A stretch of 64,000 nt of DNA from the IMG/VR virus record IMGVR_UViG_3300042923_000619, positions 62,001 through 126,000 of that record; one strand, 5' to 3'. The stretch's first letter is position 1. Each line of letters starts with the position of its first letter. Under the pieces are notes generated by a model, which did no database searches, was not told the DNA's origin, and saw only the letters and a program-made list of their open reading frames with translations. The position numbers and the translations under genes were made by a program. This DNA comes from a virus. Of this stretch, positions 17,543-26,747 are shown piece after piece.

Positions 17543-19354
17543 TTAGTAATGCGTTTTAGGTTGTCTAAACTTACATGCCCTTCTTGGGTCAAAATTTGAT
17601 TTTTTATCTGGTCTTAATTTAGATTCTAATTCTTTAGCAATATAAACAGCATAACCTAAACTTGAATATCTATCTTTTCTTTTTGTAGATGGTTCTTTTA
17701 ATTTGATTAAATTGTTTTCAGTATCTACTTTTTCAAGATTTATCATTTCATTTATAAGAAAAGTAGTTTGAACATATGGTAATTGGAAATTAACTTGCTC
17801 TTCTTGAGGTAATTCATTATACCCCTTTATATTTGATAGTACTTCTTTGGCTTCATTTTCATTTACCAACATTCTTAATTTACCTCTTTTTAAATCATCT
17901 CTAACATAAATATGCATATCATTATTTAATCTTGCATCTGCTTTTATACTATAAATAACCTTTGGAGCATTTTCAACAAAGCATCTTTTTGCCATCTCTT
18001 CATCATTTGCACAACTTAAAGCTTCGTAATCACAATCAAGTTCTTTATCATATAAATTAGTTACTAAATTATCATATACTCCTAAACCGAAGGATTGGCA
18101 ATCTAGTACAATATAATCACAATTAAATTCTTCATATAATCTTCTTATTTTTATAGCTTGAATTTGAGAATGTCCTCCTTCATAACTTTCCATATAACAA
18201 ACATATTTATCATATGAATTTTTATTTTTACTTGGAATTAACCTTAATATAGTAAAAACTGAAGCATCATTATTATTTTTTGTTGAACTCATACCTGAAA
18301 TATCACAAGAAACTAATCGTATTTCCCCTTCTTCTTTTTCGGTAAATTTAAAATCTTTATTTCTTAATATATTATAAAATGATTTTGGATATACTGCTTT
18401 AGGCAATACTCTATTTTTTTCTAAATCAGCAAACTTAAAGAATGCTTTTTCAGATTCACCAAAGAACATTGCTTCCATTTCCATCATCCAAGAAATTTCG
18501 TTAAAATCACTTTCTGACATTTCATCTTCTACTTGCTCCCTCATTAATAGTCCTTCTTTTATAGCTAATTGATAAGGTAAACTACATACAAAATATGATT
18601 TACCATCTGTCATAGCATTAAAGAAAGAATTAACTTTATCCCAAGACCAATCATGTTTATACCAAGCCGAACTCAAATATAATTCTTTATTTCTTTCTTG
18701 CATATGTTTATATTCTGGTTTTTCTAAATATTTAGGTTGCCTAGGTGCAGTTAAAAACTTTCTAATAACACCATCTACAATAGCTTTATCAACCATACGA
18801 TATTCATCCACGACCGCAACATTTGCCCTCTTTGACCTTGCTCCTTGATTACTAGCAACAGCCCTTATCCATGACCCATTTTTGAAGGTTACACGAGCAT
18901 CATTAGTTCCAGTTTTTATTTCGTCTATTTCCCTTGCAAGATTTGGAGAATTATTTTTTAAGTCCAAAATTTTTTCTATGACTTCTATACTTTGAGATTT
19001 ATTACCTGCACAAAGTATTATTTTTGATTCTGGAAATAATATTGCTCTAACACAACAGAATATTCCTGTTAAAAATGACTTACCTTGTCCTCTCGAAGCT
19101 ATGTATAGGAAGTAGTTAAAGTGCATCATAAAATATATTAATATCATCTGAAATGGTTTTAGGGAAATTCCTAAATATTCCTTTACAAAAATATGTGGAA
19201 ACAATCTATACCAAGACGTCCATATTCCAATTCCATTCATTAATTTATCTGATTTTGATGTATTTTCCATATTTTTATTTAAATTTCTTTTTTGTTTAAA
19301 AATATCGTTTTTCTTTTGTTGGTTTAATTTATTAAAATTAGAATGTGAAGACAT
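17543..19354 (-). CDS. terL: terminase large subunit (packaging ATPase-nuclease)
   Basis: 603 residues. Walker A is SRGQGKS at about 87-93 and Walker B VAVVDEYR at about 179-186. The C-terminal RNase H-like nuclease domain has VSCDISG near 350 and DYIVLDCQSFG near 418. The start codon overlaps the stop of the upstream gene (TAATG), so the two are translationally coupled. It drives DNA packaging together with the portal gene that follows. Confidence 0.9.
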   Translation of the reverse strand: MSSHSNFNKLNQQKKNDIFKQKRNLNKNMENTSKSDKLMNGIGIWTSWYRLFPHIFVKEYLGISLKPFQMILIYFMMHFNYFLYIASRGQGKSFLTGIFCCVRAILFPESKIILCAGNKSQSIEVIEKILDLKNNSPNLAREIDEIKTGTNDARVTFKNGSWIRAVASNQGARSKRANVAVVDEYRMVDKAIVDGVIRKFLTAPRQPKYLEKPEYKHMQERNKELYLSSAWYKHDWSWDKVNSFFNAMTDGKSYFVCSLPYQLAIKEGLLMREQVEDEMSESDFNEISWMMEMEAMFFGESEKAFFKFADLEKNRVLPKAVYPKSFYNILRNKDFKFTEKEEGEIRLVSCDISGMSSTKNNNDASVFTILRLIPSKNKNSYDKYVCYMESYEGGHSQIQAIKIRRLYEEFNCDYIVLDCQSFGLGVYDNLVTNLYDKELDCDYEALSCANDEEMAKRCFVENAPKVIYSIKADARLNNDMHIYVRDDLKRGKLRMLVNENEAKEVLSNIKGYNELPQEEQVNFQLPYVQTTFLINEMINLEKVDTENNLIKLKEPSTKRKDRYSSLGYAVYIAKELESKLRPDKKSNFDPRRACKFRQPKTHY

Positions 19355-20253
19355 TACTCATCACACTCCTCATCTTCATCTACTTTAACTGTATATTTAT
19401 TTATTTCTTCATCATATTCTTCTTTAAACGGATTTGGTTTTCCCATCATTCTACATAAATTACCAAAGAACCAAACAACAACGTATTTCCTTATCCAATC
19501 TGCTGTCATCCATTCAGGTAATGGTTCTGGAATTGGTTTTTCATTTTCATATTTTTTTATTAATGTACCAAATGTAACTTGTTCAGAAGCCATTGAAGCA
19601 TTTTCTTGTGCTGGTTTTATATTTGCAGAACCTAGTAAATCTTGTAATGTTTTTACTTCTTTACTAACATCTTTTCCATCTTTACGTTTATTTCTAATGT
19701 CTAATGTCTGAAAAGCTATTTCTTTAAATAATATTTCTTGTGCATAAGAGTCACATTCATATCTAGCAGTAAGATTTTGAAATTCTTTTTCAAGGAAATT
19801 ATATTCACTTGTTGAAAATCCATCACCCCAAAAATCGACTATATCATGCCCTATATCTTCTGCAATTTCTTCGTCATTTTGTTTTTTATCAAATAATTCG
19901 CTATCTATAAAGGTTTTTCCACGATATTGAGGCAAAGAATTAACTTTTTGAAAATAAACAGCAAATGAATTACCATTATTCTTACTAGATTGTTCTACTG
20001 CACTATCGTATAAAGATTTTTCATAGTATACATCCAATAATTTACATAATTCATATAATCCACGAGTATCGCTATTAAATCTCTTTTTAAATTGTTCAGC
20101 TAATTCTATAACACAATCTTTACAAATGCACATTCTTGAATCGCCATTGTTCTTAAATAATTCACTATATGACTTATAGAAATTAGTGGCGTTTAATTTT
20201 TTTGTATTACCACATCTTGTACACTTTTGTTCTTCTGTTTTGCTTGTAGCCAC
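19354..20253 (-). CDS. zinc-finger protein, possible small terminase subunit
   Basis: 299 residues. An N-terminal zinc ribbon (CTRCGNTKK at 11-19, then MCICKDC near 42-48) precedes a mostly helical body. The direct overlap with the large terminase gene suggests a small terminase or packaging recognition protein. The ribbon could also be HNH-like, but I see no H-N-H core. The family is not certain. Confidence 0.5.
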   Translation of the reverse strand: MATSKTEEQKCTRCGNTKKLNATNFYKSYSELFKNNGDSRMCICKDCVIELAEQFKKRFNSDTRGLYELCKLLDVYYEKSLYDSAVEQSSKNNGNSFAVYFQKVNSLPQYRGKTFIDSELFDKKQNDEEIAEDIGHDIVDFWGDGFSTSEYNFLEKEFQNLTARYECDSYAQEILFKEIAFQTLDIRNKRKDGKDVSKEVKTLQDLLGSANIKPAQENASMASEQVTFGTLIKKYENEKPIPEPLPEWMTADWIRKYVVVWFFGNLCRMMGKPNPFKEEYDEEINKYTVKVDEDEECDE

Positions 20254-20332
20254 TATATTTCATCTCCTTTTCTTAAATTATTTTATTATTTCAAACTACT
20301 TATCTCTGATAAATAAGCACTATAAAAATAAT

Positions 20333-20366
20333 AAAAAGGCTGGATATATTTCAATCCAGCCTTTTT
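20333..20366. terminator. bidirectional intrinsic terminator
   Basis: Perfect stem AAAAAGGCTGGAT/ATCCAGCCTTTTT with T-runs on both strands. It separates the terminase operon from the ClpP-like operon upstream. Confidence 0.8.
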
Positions 20367-20394
20367 AAAAACCCAATAAAAACTAACTTTTATA

Positions 20395-20619
20395 TTAATT
20401 AATTTGTTTCTTTTGCTTCAAAGAATTAATTGCATCCATTGTTTCTTGAAGTTCTGATAGACTCTCGGTCAAAGCAAAATCATAACATTCACAAAACTTA
20501 TTTATTAATTTCTTTTTAAACAATTCATCACCTGTTATAGTCTCATTCTTAATATCAGCAAACAATTCTTCAACAAAAATCTGACCTATATTCTCATTAA
20601 CATTATCATATTTAGCCAT
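20395..20619 (-). CDS. small acidic protein
   Basis: 74 residues, helical, ending ...KKQIN. The last codons and the stop are supplied by the boundary element AACAAATTAATTAA (20398-20408 region). It follows gene 20631-21002 in one operon. Ribosome binding site AGAAGGTGA. Function unknown. Confidence 0.55.
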   Translation of the reverse strand: MAKYDNVNENIGQIFVEELFADIKNETITGDELFKKKLINKFCECYDFALTESLSELQETMDAINSLKQKKQIN

Positions 20620-20630
20620 ATAATCACCTT

Positions 20631-21002
20631 CTAAACTTGATTTTGTTCTTGAATTGTTTGTTGAATCTTTGCAGTCTTTTCATTTGAAGTACAAGTCATC
20701 TGATTTATTTGTAGATTAAACTCTATATTTCTTTCATTTACGATAATATCAATTGCAGAACTAGAATCGATTCCTACACTTCTTAAGGCAGAATATTGTC
20801 CACATAAAAATGAAATAGAATCTATCCCAGCTTGAAATTCTTGTGAATTTAATTCCAATCCTTGAACTTCGTCCACATTAATTTCTACTTTAGGAGTTAC
20901 TTGTTCTATAATGTCATATACTTCATCTTGAGTAAAATATTCTTGTTCTTGAGACTCTACTTCTTCTATTTCATCAACTTGATTTAATTCTTCTTTACAC
21001 AT
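20631..21002 (-). CDS. acidic glutamine-rich protein, unknown
   Basis: 123 residues from the ATG at 21000-21002 (ATAGGTGATAA upstream); the ATG at 21011 has no site. It begins MCKEELNQVDE and is rich in E, Q and I. No family recognised. Part of the short operon starting with the ClpP-like gene. Confidence 0.55.
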   Translation of the reverse strand: MCKEELNQVDEIEEVESQEQEYFTQDEVYDIIEQVTPKVEINVDEVQGLELNSQEFQAGIDSISFLCGQYSALRSVGIDSSSAIDIIVNERNIEFNLQINQMTCTSNEKTAKIQQTIQEQNQV

Positions 21003-21020
21003 AATTATCACCTATATCCT

Positions 21021-21611
21021 TTATATTATTTCATCAGCCATTCCATATTTAATACAATCATCAGGAGATAAATACCAATCTACTCCTTTTGTTTTATCTA
21101 ATAATAAATCTAATGGTATTTTTGTTTTACTTGTAATTAAATTATTTAATAAATTTTGAAGTCTTTTATCTTCTTCATATCCAACTTCTAACTGGTCATA
21201 ATTACCAGTATTCCAATTAGATAATTTATGTATTAATAAAGTTCCATATCTGTATACTCTTCTATGTGTGCCAAACATAAATATAAGTTGTCCACAACTC
21301 ATCGCCTTTCCAGTTAAAGTTGTAATTATCTTATATCCATCTTCTATAAATTTTTCCATTTTACTAATCAAAGCCATACATTCATATAACTGCCCACCAT
21401 ATGAATTACAAACAATTTCAATAGGTTGTCTATTTTTCATTTCAATTCCTTGAGATTCATCAGTTTTTCTGATTTTATCCATATAATACATAATTTTAAA
21501 CATGGATACTTCATCAACACCCTCATTTAAGTGTAGCTTTCTATTTTTTAAAGCATCTTGTACAATCATTTCATTATAGATATTATCAATTGGTTGGTAT
21601 ATTTCTCCCAT
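21021..21611 (-). CDS. ClpP-like serine protease
   Basis: 196 residues from ATG 21609-21611, which has GGTGATTGAT directly upstream; the upstream GTG at 21635 lacks a site. ClpP features: SYGGQLYEC strand-turn, GKAMSCGQLIFMFG with the probable nucleophile Ser 105, GTLLIHKLSN with the catalytic His 128, and a C-terminal LSPDDCIKYGMADEI. Phage ClpP-like proteins often act in head maturation. Here it stands apart from the protease-scaffold gene, so a role with a host Clp ATPase is also possible. Confidence 0.75.
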   Translation of the reverse strand: MGEIYQPIDNIYNEMIVQDALKNRKLHLNEGVDEVSMFKIMYYMDKIRKTDESQGIEMKNRQPIEIVCNSYGGQLYECMALISKMEKFIEDGYKIITTLTGKAMSCGQLIFMFGTHRRVYRYGTLLIHKLSNWNTGNYDQLEVGYEEDKRLQNLLNNLITSKTKIPLDLLLDKTKGVDWYLSPDDCIKYGMADEII

Positions 21612-21658
21612 ATCAATCACCACTTTAACCTTCACTTTTTATTTTAATTTATTGATTT

Positions 21659-22909
21659 TTAATTTAACCAAAAATCTTCTTGTCCTGTCTTTCCTTTTCC
21701 TTCATTAAATACAAACATACTTGCCCCAGCTCTGCCTGATTTATGTAATGTCATTGAAAAATCATCAATACCACATATAGAAGAAACTCTTATACATTGT
21801 GCATCTCCTTGTTCACCAATACCTTCTGTTACTAATGATTGACTATGTAAATGCCCTCCATATATTAAATCAATAGGTTTTTTATAAATACTTCTAAACC
21901 ATCTAATTGATTCAACTAAATTTTTATCTTCACCATGATATCCAAATATATTTACTCCTAAAATGTTAGTATATATAAATGGTAAATTATCATTATGTAT
22001 ATTTATGTTTTTATTATCTTTAACTCTTAATTCTATAAAACTCATTATTAATTTATTTACATTTTCATGTGGAAAATCTCCCTTTTTACCTGTTAGTAAT
22101 CTTAATTCATCATGATTTCCCCAACATTGGTAGTAATCAATATTAATATATTTACTTAATTCATTTAACCAAGTAGCCATAAATTCACTAAATTCTAACA
22201 CTGAATCTACAACTCCAGTTTGTAAACTTCTTAATTGTGATACTCTCAAGATACCATCAATACAATCTGATAAATTGAATATATTTAAATGAGTTAAACT
22301 CTTTTCTTCAATCTTATCAACTACTTGACTTAGCAAATCCCACATTCTATCTTTAAATATTTCAGTATTATATTCACTAATTGTTTCTCCATCTAGTCCT
22401 CTTATTAAACATTCTCTTCCATAATGCATATCTGAAATAGTCAATAATGCATCCTTTTTTACTTTTTCTATTTTTATTAGTGTTGGAACTATAAATGGTT
22501 TCATTGATAATATTGTTGTTTCAACATTTTCCCACCATAATTCTTCTCTTGCTTGTTCTCTAACTAATTTTTGAAGTTCTATATTTACCGTTTGAACTTT
22601 CTTGCGTTCTTTTAATACCTCAATCTTTTTTAATTCTAGTTCATTCAACACTTTATTAATGTCTGCATTTACATTATTTAAAGCCATATTTTCTATTTTC
22701 TTTTGATAGTGTTTTGCCACTTTATATCCACCAAATTCAGAATCATTAGCTTTTCTTAGACTGTCTTTATTTCCTTCAAATCCTATGTACTCTTTTATGT
22801 CTGACCATTCTAAATCTTCAGGTCTTTCATTTTTTAATATTTCAACAAGTCTTACTTCATAGTCAATTAACTCTTCATCTTGTTTTCTTGTATACCTTTC
22901 ATTTATCAT
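21659..22909 (-). CDS. calcineurin-like metallophosphoesterase with N-terminal helical domain
   Basis: 416 residues from ATG 22907-22909 (AAAGGGAGAAATT upstream). Residues 30-70 look like a helix-turn-helix (WSDIKEYIGFEGNKDSLRKA). The phosphoesterase domain starts near 155 with SDMHYG, then LSDCIDG, GNHDE at 264-268, GYHGED and a final GGHLHS. All metal-binding motifs are present. Proteins of this build are common in Firmicute phages and are taken to be nucleic-acid phosphoesterases. Its precise substrate is unknown. Confidence 0.75.
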   Translation of the reverse strand: MINERYTRKQDEELIDYEVRLVEILKNERPEDLEWSDIKEYIGFEGNKDSLRKANDSEFGGYKVAKHYQKKIENMALNNVNADINKVLNELELKKIEVLKERKKVQTVNIELQKLVREQAREELWWENVETTILSMKPFIVPTLIKIEKVKKDALLTISDMHYGRECLIRGLDGETISEYNTEIFKDRMWDLLSQVVDKIEEKSLTHLNIFNLSDCIDGILRVSQLRSLQTGVVDSVLEFSEFMATWLNELSKYINIDYYQCWGNHDELRLLTGKKGDFPHENVNKLIMSFIELRVKDNKNINIHNDNLPFIYTNILGVNIFGYHGEDKNLVESIRWFRSIYKKPIDLIYGGHLHSQSLVTEGIGEQGDAQCIRVSSICGIDDFSMTLHKSGRAGASMFVFNEGKGKTGQEDFWLN

Positions 22910-22931
22910 AATAATTTCTCCCTTTATCATT

Positions 22932-23132
22932 TTATTTCTTTTTAACTTCTATACTGTTTCCACATTCTTGACAGTAGATATATAAAACGTCTTTTCTCAC
23001 AGGGTCTTTATCGTAATCTTCATTCTCAAGTGCCATTGTTAAATCATTTTTACAACCACAACTCTCACATGGTTTAAATTCATGTCTCTTTTTCATCTTC
23101 ATTGATTCTCTGCCATCATTTTTCATAACCAT
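22932..23132 (-). CDS. small zinc-ribbon protein
   Basis: 66 residues with CESCGC and CQECGN, a four-cysteine zinc ribbon. It lies one base from the extended frame of the metallophosphoesterase gene. The start is uncertain: the ribosome binding site (GGGAAGAGAG) is weak and three Met codons lie near the start. It may be a nucleic acid-binding accessory. Confidence 0.5.
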   Translation of the reverse strand: MVMKNDGRESMKMKKRHEFKPCESCGCKNDLTMALENEDYDKDPVRKDVLYIYCQECGNSIEVKKK

Positions 23133-23398
23133 AACTAAATCTACTCTCTTCCCTTTATAATTTCTAAAATATTTTAATTTATCTATTGACTATTTACTTT
23201 TAAAGTTTTACAATTAAAGTGTAAAAGTATATTTTAAATACACTAAAAAGACTTGCATGATATCACATCGTTCAAATCCTTTATAATATATTTAAAATAA
23301 TATAGGCGTTGAGAACATACCTCAAAACATGCATAACCTATATTATCTAGTTGCTTAAATAAGGTTCGGCTTAAATTAAGCAATATATGTATTGTTGA
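23133..23398 (-). ncRNA. structured non-coding gap (hairpins) after the antirepressor-like gene
   Basis: No gene. On the minus strand there is TTGCTTAA/TTAAGCAA, then AATATAGG/CCTATATT enclosing TTGAG/CTCAA, and a GATTTG/CAAGTC hairpin. The density of stems suggests a structured RNA or a chain of weak terminators. A segment GGATTTGAACGATGT resembles GGGTTTGAACGATGT at about 42426-42440. Confidence 0.35.
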
Positions 23399-24316
23399 TT
23401 AATTTGCTTTCTTTAAAGTTAAATTTTTGTCTACATCTATACCAACTTGATTAGCATAAGTACGAACTATCTTTTCAACTTCATACATTTCTGTTTCAGA
23501 TAAACTATCTAAAGGTTTTTCTTTTCTTGCTCTTATATTAATTCCTAATTGATAATTTACTTTAGACCATAATTCATTCCAACAATCAGCAAATTTGCCA
23601 TTAAACTCTTTAAATACAATTGTCTTCATTAATCTATTAATTACTTTTCTTGACTCCAAAATATCTAAAGCATGAGTTGTAATAGTTTCTATTTTATCTT
23701 CTAACTCAACAATTCTCTTATTTTTAATGGAATTATATTCAGCTTGACATTGTAAATATCCTTGAAAATTTCCTTCACAAATATAAACACCCATTTGTAG
23801 TTGTAATTCTTTTTCTTTATCCATTTCGTTTATTATATTTTCTTTAACTGTTTGTCCATTGTCTTGAATAGCGTTATTAGATTCATATTCAATATCTAAT
23901 AATCGTGTTCTAATTTCTTTGGCGATTTCAGAATCTCTCAATAACATACCTACTCTTAATATTGAACGTTTTGAAAATAAATTTAATCCAGTATTATTAA
24001 TTGCTATTTCTTTTCCATCAATAACTACAAGCGACCTAGTTCTCTCATTTCTTACGATATGTCCTTTTAAAACATTTCGTAAAATATCATTCTTTTTGAA
24101 TTTTTTAAAACCATCTGACTCTAATTCATCTCTATTATCTTTTATTATGGATTGAATAGCCTCAATTCCAACTTCATAATAATTTGCTACCTGTTCTGTA
24201 GTTGCAAAATCACTATCACCAAGTAATAACAACCCTTTAACCTTTTCCAATACTTCAACCTTATTAATCATTTGTTCTCTTGTTTCTTTGTTTTGTAAAA
24301 TTTCTAACTCTTGCAT
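23399..24316 (-). CDS. antirepressor-like DNA-binding protein
   Basis: 305 residues. Residues 20-75 (VLEKVKGLLLLGDSDFATTEQ, ANYYEVGIEAIQSIIKDNRDE) and 120-160 (LFSKRSILRVGMLLRDSEIA) match a family of phage proteins usually annotated as antirepressors. In these an N-terminal helix-turn-helix is followed by a KilA/ORF6C-like part. It probably controls the switch between plasmid maintenance and lysis. Two unusual structured gaps flank it. The stop TAA lies inside a GCAAATTAAT boundary element. Confidence 0.6.
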   Translation of the reverse strand: MQELEILQNKETREQMINKVEVLEKVKGLLLLGDSDFATTEQVANYYEVGIEAIQSIIKDNRDELESDGFKKFKKNDILRNVLKGHIVRNERTRSLVVIDGKEIAINNTGLNLFSKRSILRVGMLLRDSEIAKEIRTRLLDIEYESNNAIQDNGQTVKENIINEMDKEKELQLQMGVYICEGNFQGYLQCQAEYNSIKNKRIVELEDKIETITTHALDILESRKVINRLMKTIVFKEFNGKFADCWNELWSKVNYQLGINIRARKEKPLDSLSETEMYEVEKIVRTYANQVGIDVDKNLTLKKAN

Positions 24317-24444
24317 TCTTATTACCTCACTTCTTATTATTTTAAATTAATTTATTTAAATGAGGTATTTTGTTGATAAATGTGAAAATATCCTAAAATC
24401 ACATTTAGCTAAATTGCTAATAATCGATATTTAATTTTAAAATG

Positions 24445-24574
24445 GTGAATTCTTTTGATAATGCAGTAATAATCACTAGACTGCAACCTAGAAATAATTC
24501 TAGTTATCTATATTTGGTTTTTATAGTGTAATAAAACACCAATAAATATACTAATTATCAAATTCGAATCTCAC
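24445..24574. ncRNA. cloverleaf-like structured element
   Basis: The ends pair through TTTGATAAT/ATTATCAAA plus further GAA/TTC and GTG/CAC pairs. Inside the closing stem are three hairpins: TGCAGT/ACTGCA (24462-24485), CTAGAA/TTCTAG (24488-24503) and ATATTTGGT/ACCAATAAATAT (24510-24549). It has no ORF and is not a tRNA: no T-loop or acceptor end fits. It could fold as RNA on either strand or as a folded single-stranded DNA site. Confidence 0.45.
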
Positions 24575-24659
24575 ATAAGAGGCTAATCAAAAGTAAGATT
24601 TATAGATAATCAATATATTTATTGCTACTTTATCATTAATTAATTTATTTTTAAATTTT

Positions 24660-24850
24660 AGGCGATGGATAACTTCACATTATCAAATCGCCTTTCAACA
24701 TCTACTATAATAGTAGTCATGGAGTTAAACTCCTTCAATATGGGAATCTATACCCATTCTCAAATAGTTGGTTATCGAATACGAAATCCAACGCACTCCT
24801 TTTACACATGGTAAATGAGTATTGATAAAACATTTGTTTTATCAAATTTG
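24660..24850. ncRNA. string of hairpins, unknown structured element
   Basis: At least five perfect or near-perfect stems in a row: AGGCGAT/ATCGCCT enclosing GATAA/TTATC (24660-24693), CTACTATAATAGTAG (24702-24716), GGAGT/ACTCC (24721-24733), ATGGG/CCCAT (24740-24757) and TTGATAAAAC/GTTTTATCAA (24822-24845). A GTTGG/CCAAC stem lies between the last two. No coding frame runs through it. It lies between gene 24876-25100 and the cloverleaf element. Confidence 0.45.
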
Positions 24851-24875
24851 GGTCACATCTCAATGAGTATATGCC

Positions 24876-25100
24876 TTAATTAATTTGTTCTTCTGTTGGT
24901 TCAGACTCAACTTTATCTGAAATAGATAATTTTATATAAGCTGAATTAAACTTATCTAAATATTTCTTTAAATCTACCTCGCCAATTTCTTCAACTTCCA
25001 TCATGAATACTCCTTCTGGAAGACTATCTATTGATAGAGTCCCCTCTGCACTGAATTTGTGGTCAGTTATAATCTTTTCATTTATTAATTTCTTTGCCAT
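24876..25100 (-). CDS. small protein, unknown function
   Basis: 74 residues, acidic, with an LPEGVFMMEVEEIGEVDLKK segment. It ends ...EEQIN, the final codons and stop being part of an AACAAATTAATTAA boundary element. AAAGGAG ribosome binding site, preceded by another element at 25125-25137. No family recognised. Confidence 0.5.
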   Translation of the reverse strand: MAKKLINEKIITDHKFSAEGTLSIDSLPEGVFMMEVEEIGEVDLKKYLDKFNSAYIKLSISDKVESEPTEEQIN

Positions 25101-25124
25101 AATCTTTCTTATCTCCTTTAATTC

Positions 25125-25137
25125 TATTAATTTATTT
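25125..25137 (-). repeat. gene-boundary element (left arm)
   Basis: Minus-strand AAATAAATTAATA directly after the RNase stop and 24 bases before the start of gene 24876-25100. Confidence 0.6.
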
Positions 25138-26610
25138 CTATAAAGTTATTTGCATATCTCTATATGATGAAATAACTTTTGTAGTTCTATTTATTTTACT
25201 TAATTCTTTTTCAGATATTTTTTGCAATTCTTCCTTAGCTTCTTTAGAACCGTGCATTAATACAACTTTTTGACAATTGCATTGTTTTATATAATTTATC
25301 AAATCTTTTTGTGAAGCGTGACTGCTAAAACTATAATATCTTTTTACAATACAACGTTTCATTAATACACTTCCATCTATATTTACTTTATCAAAATTAT
25401 CATCTAATAGTTGTCCACCTATTGTATTCGGAGAACAATAACCACAGAATAATATTCCATTATGAGAATCTTGTAACATTTGTTTTGCGAATAGATTACT
25501 AAATCCTCCACTCACCATTCCACTACTTGATAGAACCAAGTAACCTTTAGGTTTTGATGATAAAAAGGCTTCACAACTCTTACCATCCTTAATGAATTTA
25601 AAAGCTTTCCAGTGCATTACTTCATCCCAATAAGCTAAATCTTCATCATCTAATACCTCATACATTTTATTGTTTAATTTATATCCTAGATTAGTTGCAA
25701 TAACTATTGGTTTAGACATATCCCATCTATCTTTAAATGTGTCATATAACCAACACATCATATTACTAAGCCTAGATAGGGCAAAACAAGGAATCATACA
25801 AGAATTATTGTAGTTAAGAAAACTTAATACATCTTTTTCTAATTGTTTTCTTTCTTCCAAACAAATTCTTTTGTTAAAATTTCTATCTCCTAATCCATAT
25901 GTACTTTCAATAAACAAAATATTTGAATTACTTACTGGAATAGTTGATTCAGTAAAATATGTATAAGAGTAATTATCTGTATTTCCTAAGTCTGAAGTAA
26001 ATGTGATTTTCTTTGTCACATTAGTTCCATATTTTTTAATAAATAATTCTAATTGTGTAGCACCTATTATATGTGAATTATTTGTAAATCTAAAAGATAA
26101 ACAATCATCTAATTGATAAATATTATCTAACTCATAAATATCCATCATATTCAAAGTATTATCTAAATCTTTTTCAACAAATAATTCTTTAACTCTTCCT
26201 TTTATTTTCTTTTTAAATTTATCTCTATTATCTCTTAAATATTGACATGATTTCATGTGTAATTTTATTGTGTCTTGTAGCATAGGTTTTGACAAGATAG
26301 CATTTGTTTTAGTTGTTATTATTCTGCCTTTAAAACCCATTGACGATAGTGAAGGAAGTAAAGCAATATGATCACTGTGAATATGAGCAATGAAACAATA
26401 ATCTGAACTTTTAATAGGAATATTGTTTAACATTTCCTTATTTAAAATATATTCATCCGCCATATCATTATTTTGTATCATTCCTAATTCTACTAATATT
26501 GTTTTTCTACCTTCATCTGTTAAATATGAAATAGTGGTATTACTTCCCACAACTTCTTCTGATTGGTTGCCTGACACTGTAATGACAACATCATTATCTT
26601 TTTTACTCAT
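25138..26610 (-). CDS. beta-CASP metallo-beta-lactamase RNase (CPSF73-like)
   Basis: 490 residues from ATG 26608-26610 (AAAGGGGAATACG upstream). Metal motif HIHSDH at about 76-81, a second His in NNSHIIGATQ, Asp in FTSDLGNTD, then the beta-CASP part: LFIESTYG, PCFALSR, SSSGMVSGG, FSSHASQKDL and VVLMHGSKEA. This is the motif set of CPSF73/YSH1-type RNA endo/exonucleases. It probably cuts phage or host RNA in the cytoplasm. In the same region is a phage RNA polymerase, which makes a role in phage mRNA processing attractive but unproven. Confidence 0.8.
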   Translation of the reverse strand: MSKKDNDVVITVSGNQSEEVVGSNTTISYLTDEGRKTILVELGMIQNNDMADEYILNKEMLNNIPIKSSDYCFIAHIHSDHIALLPSLSSMGFKGRIITTKTNAILSKPMLQDTIKLHMKSCQYLRDNRDKFKKKIKGRVKELFVEKDLDNTLNMMDIYELDNIYQLDDCLSFRFTNNSHIIGATQLELFIKKYGTNVTKKITFTSDLGNTDNYSYTYFTESTIPVSNSNILFIESTYGLGDRNFNKRICLEERKQLEKDVLSFLNYNNSCMIPCFALSRLSNMMCWLYDTFKDRWDMSKPIVIATNLGYKLNNKMYEVLDDEDLAYWDEVMHWKAFKFIKDGKSCEAFLSSKPKGYLVLSSSGMVSGGFSNLFAKQMLQDSHNGILFCGYCSPNTIGGQLLDDNFDKVNIDGSVLMKRCIVKRYYSFSSHASQKDLINYIKQCNCQKVVLMHGSKEAKEELQKISEKELSKINRTTKVISSYRDMQITL

Positions 26611-26703
26611 ATCGTATTCCCCTTTACCCTCCACCGACAAACGGTATGTTATTTTGTATTAATTAACAACTTATAAAACTATAAGCTCTATTATTAATAC
26701 AAA

Positions 26704-26737
26704 AAGGGGACTAAATAATAATACATTTAGTCCCCTT
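26704..26737 (-). terminator. intrinsic terminator after the HU-like gene
   Basis: AAGGGGACTAAAT pairs perfectly with ATTTAGTCCCCTT; on the minus strand a TTTTTG run follows. Confidence 0.8.
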
Positions 26738-26747
26738 AAAAGTCTTA

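Noticed and set aside
24445-24574. Possible tRNA gene
   Set aside because: The fold is cloverleaf-like, but no T-loop GTTCRAN, anticodon loop or acceptor end fits on either strand.
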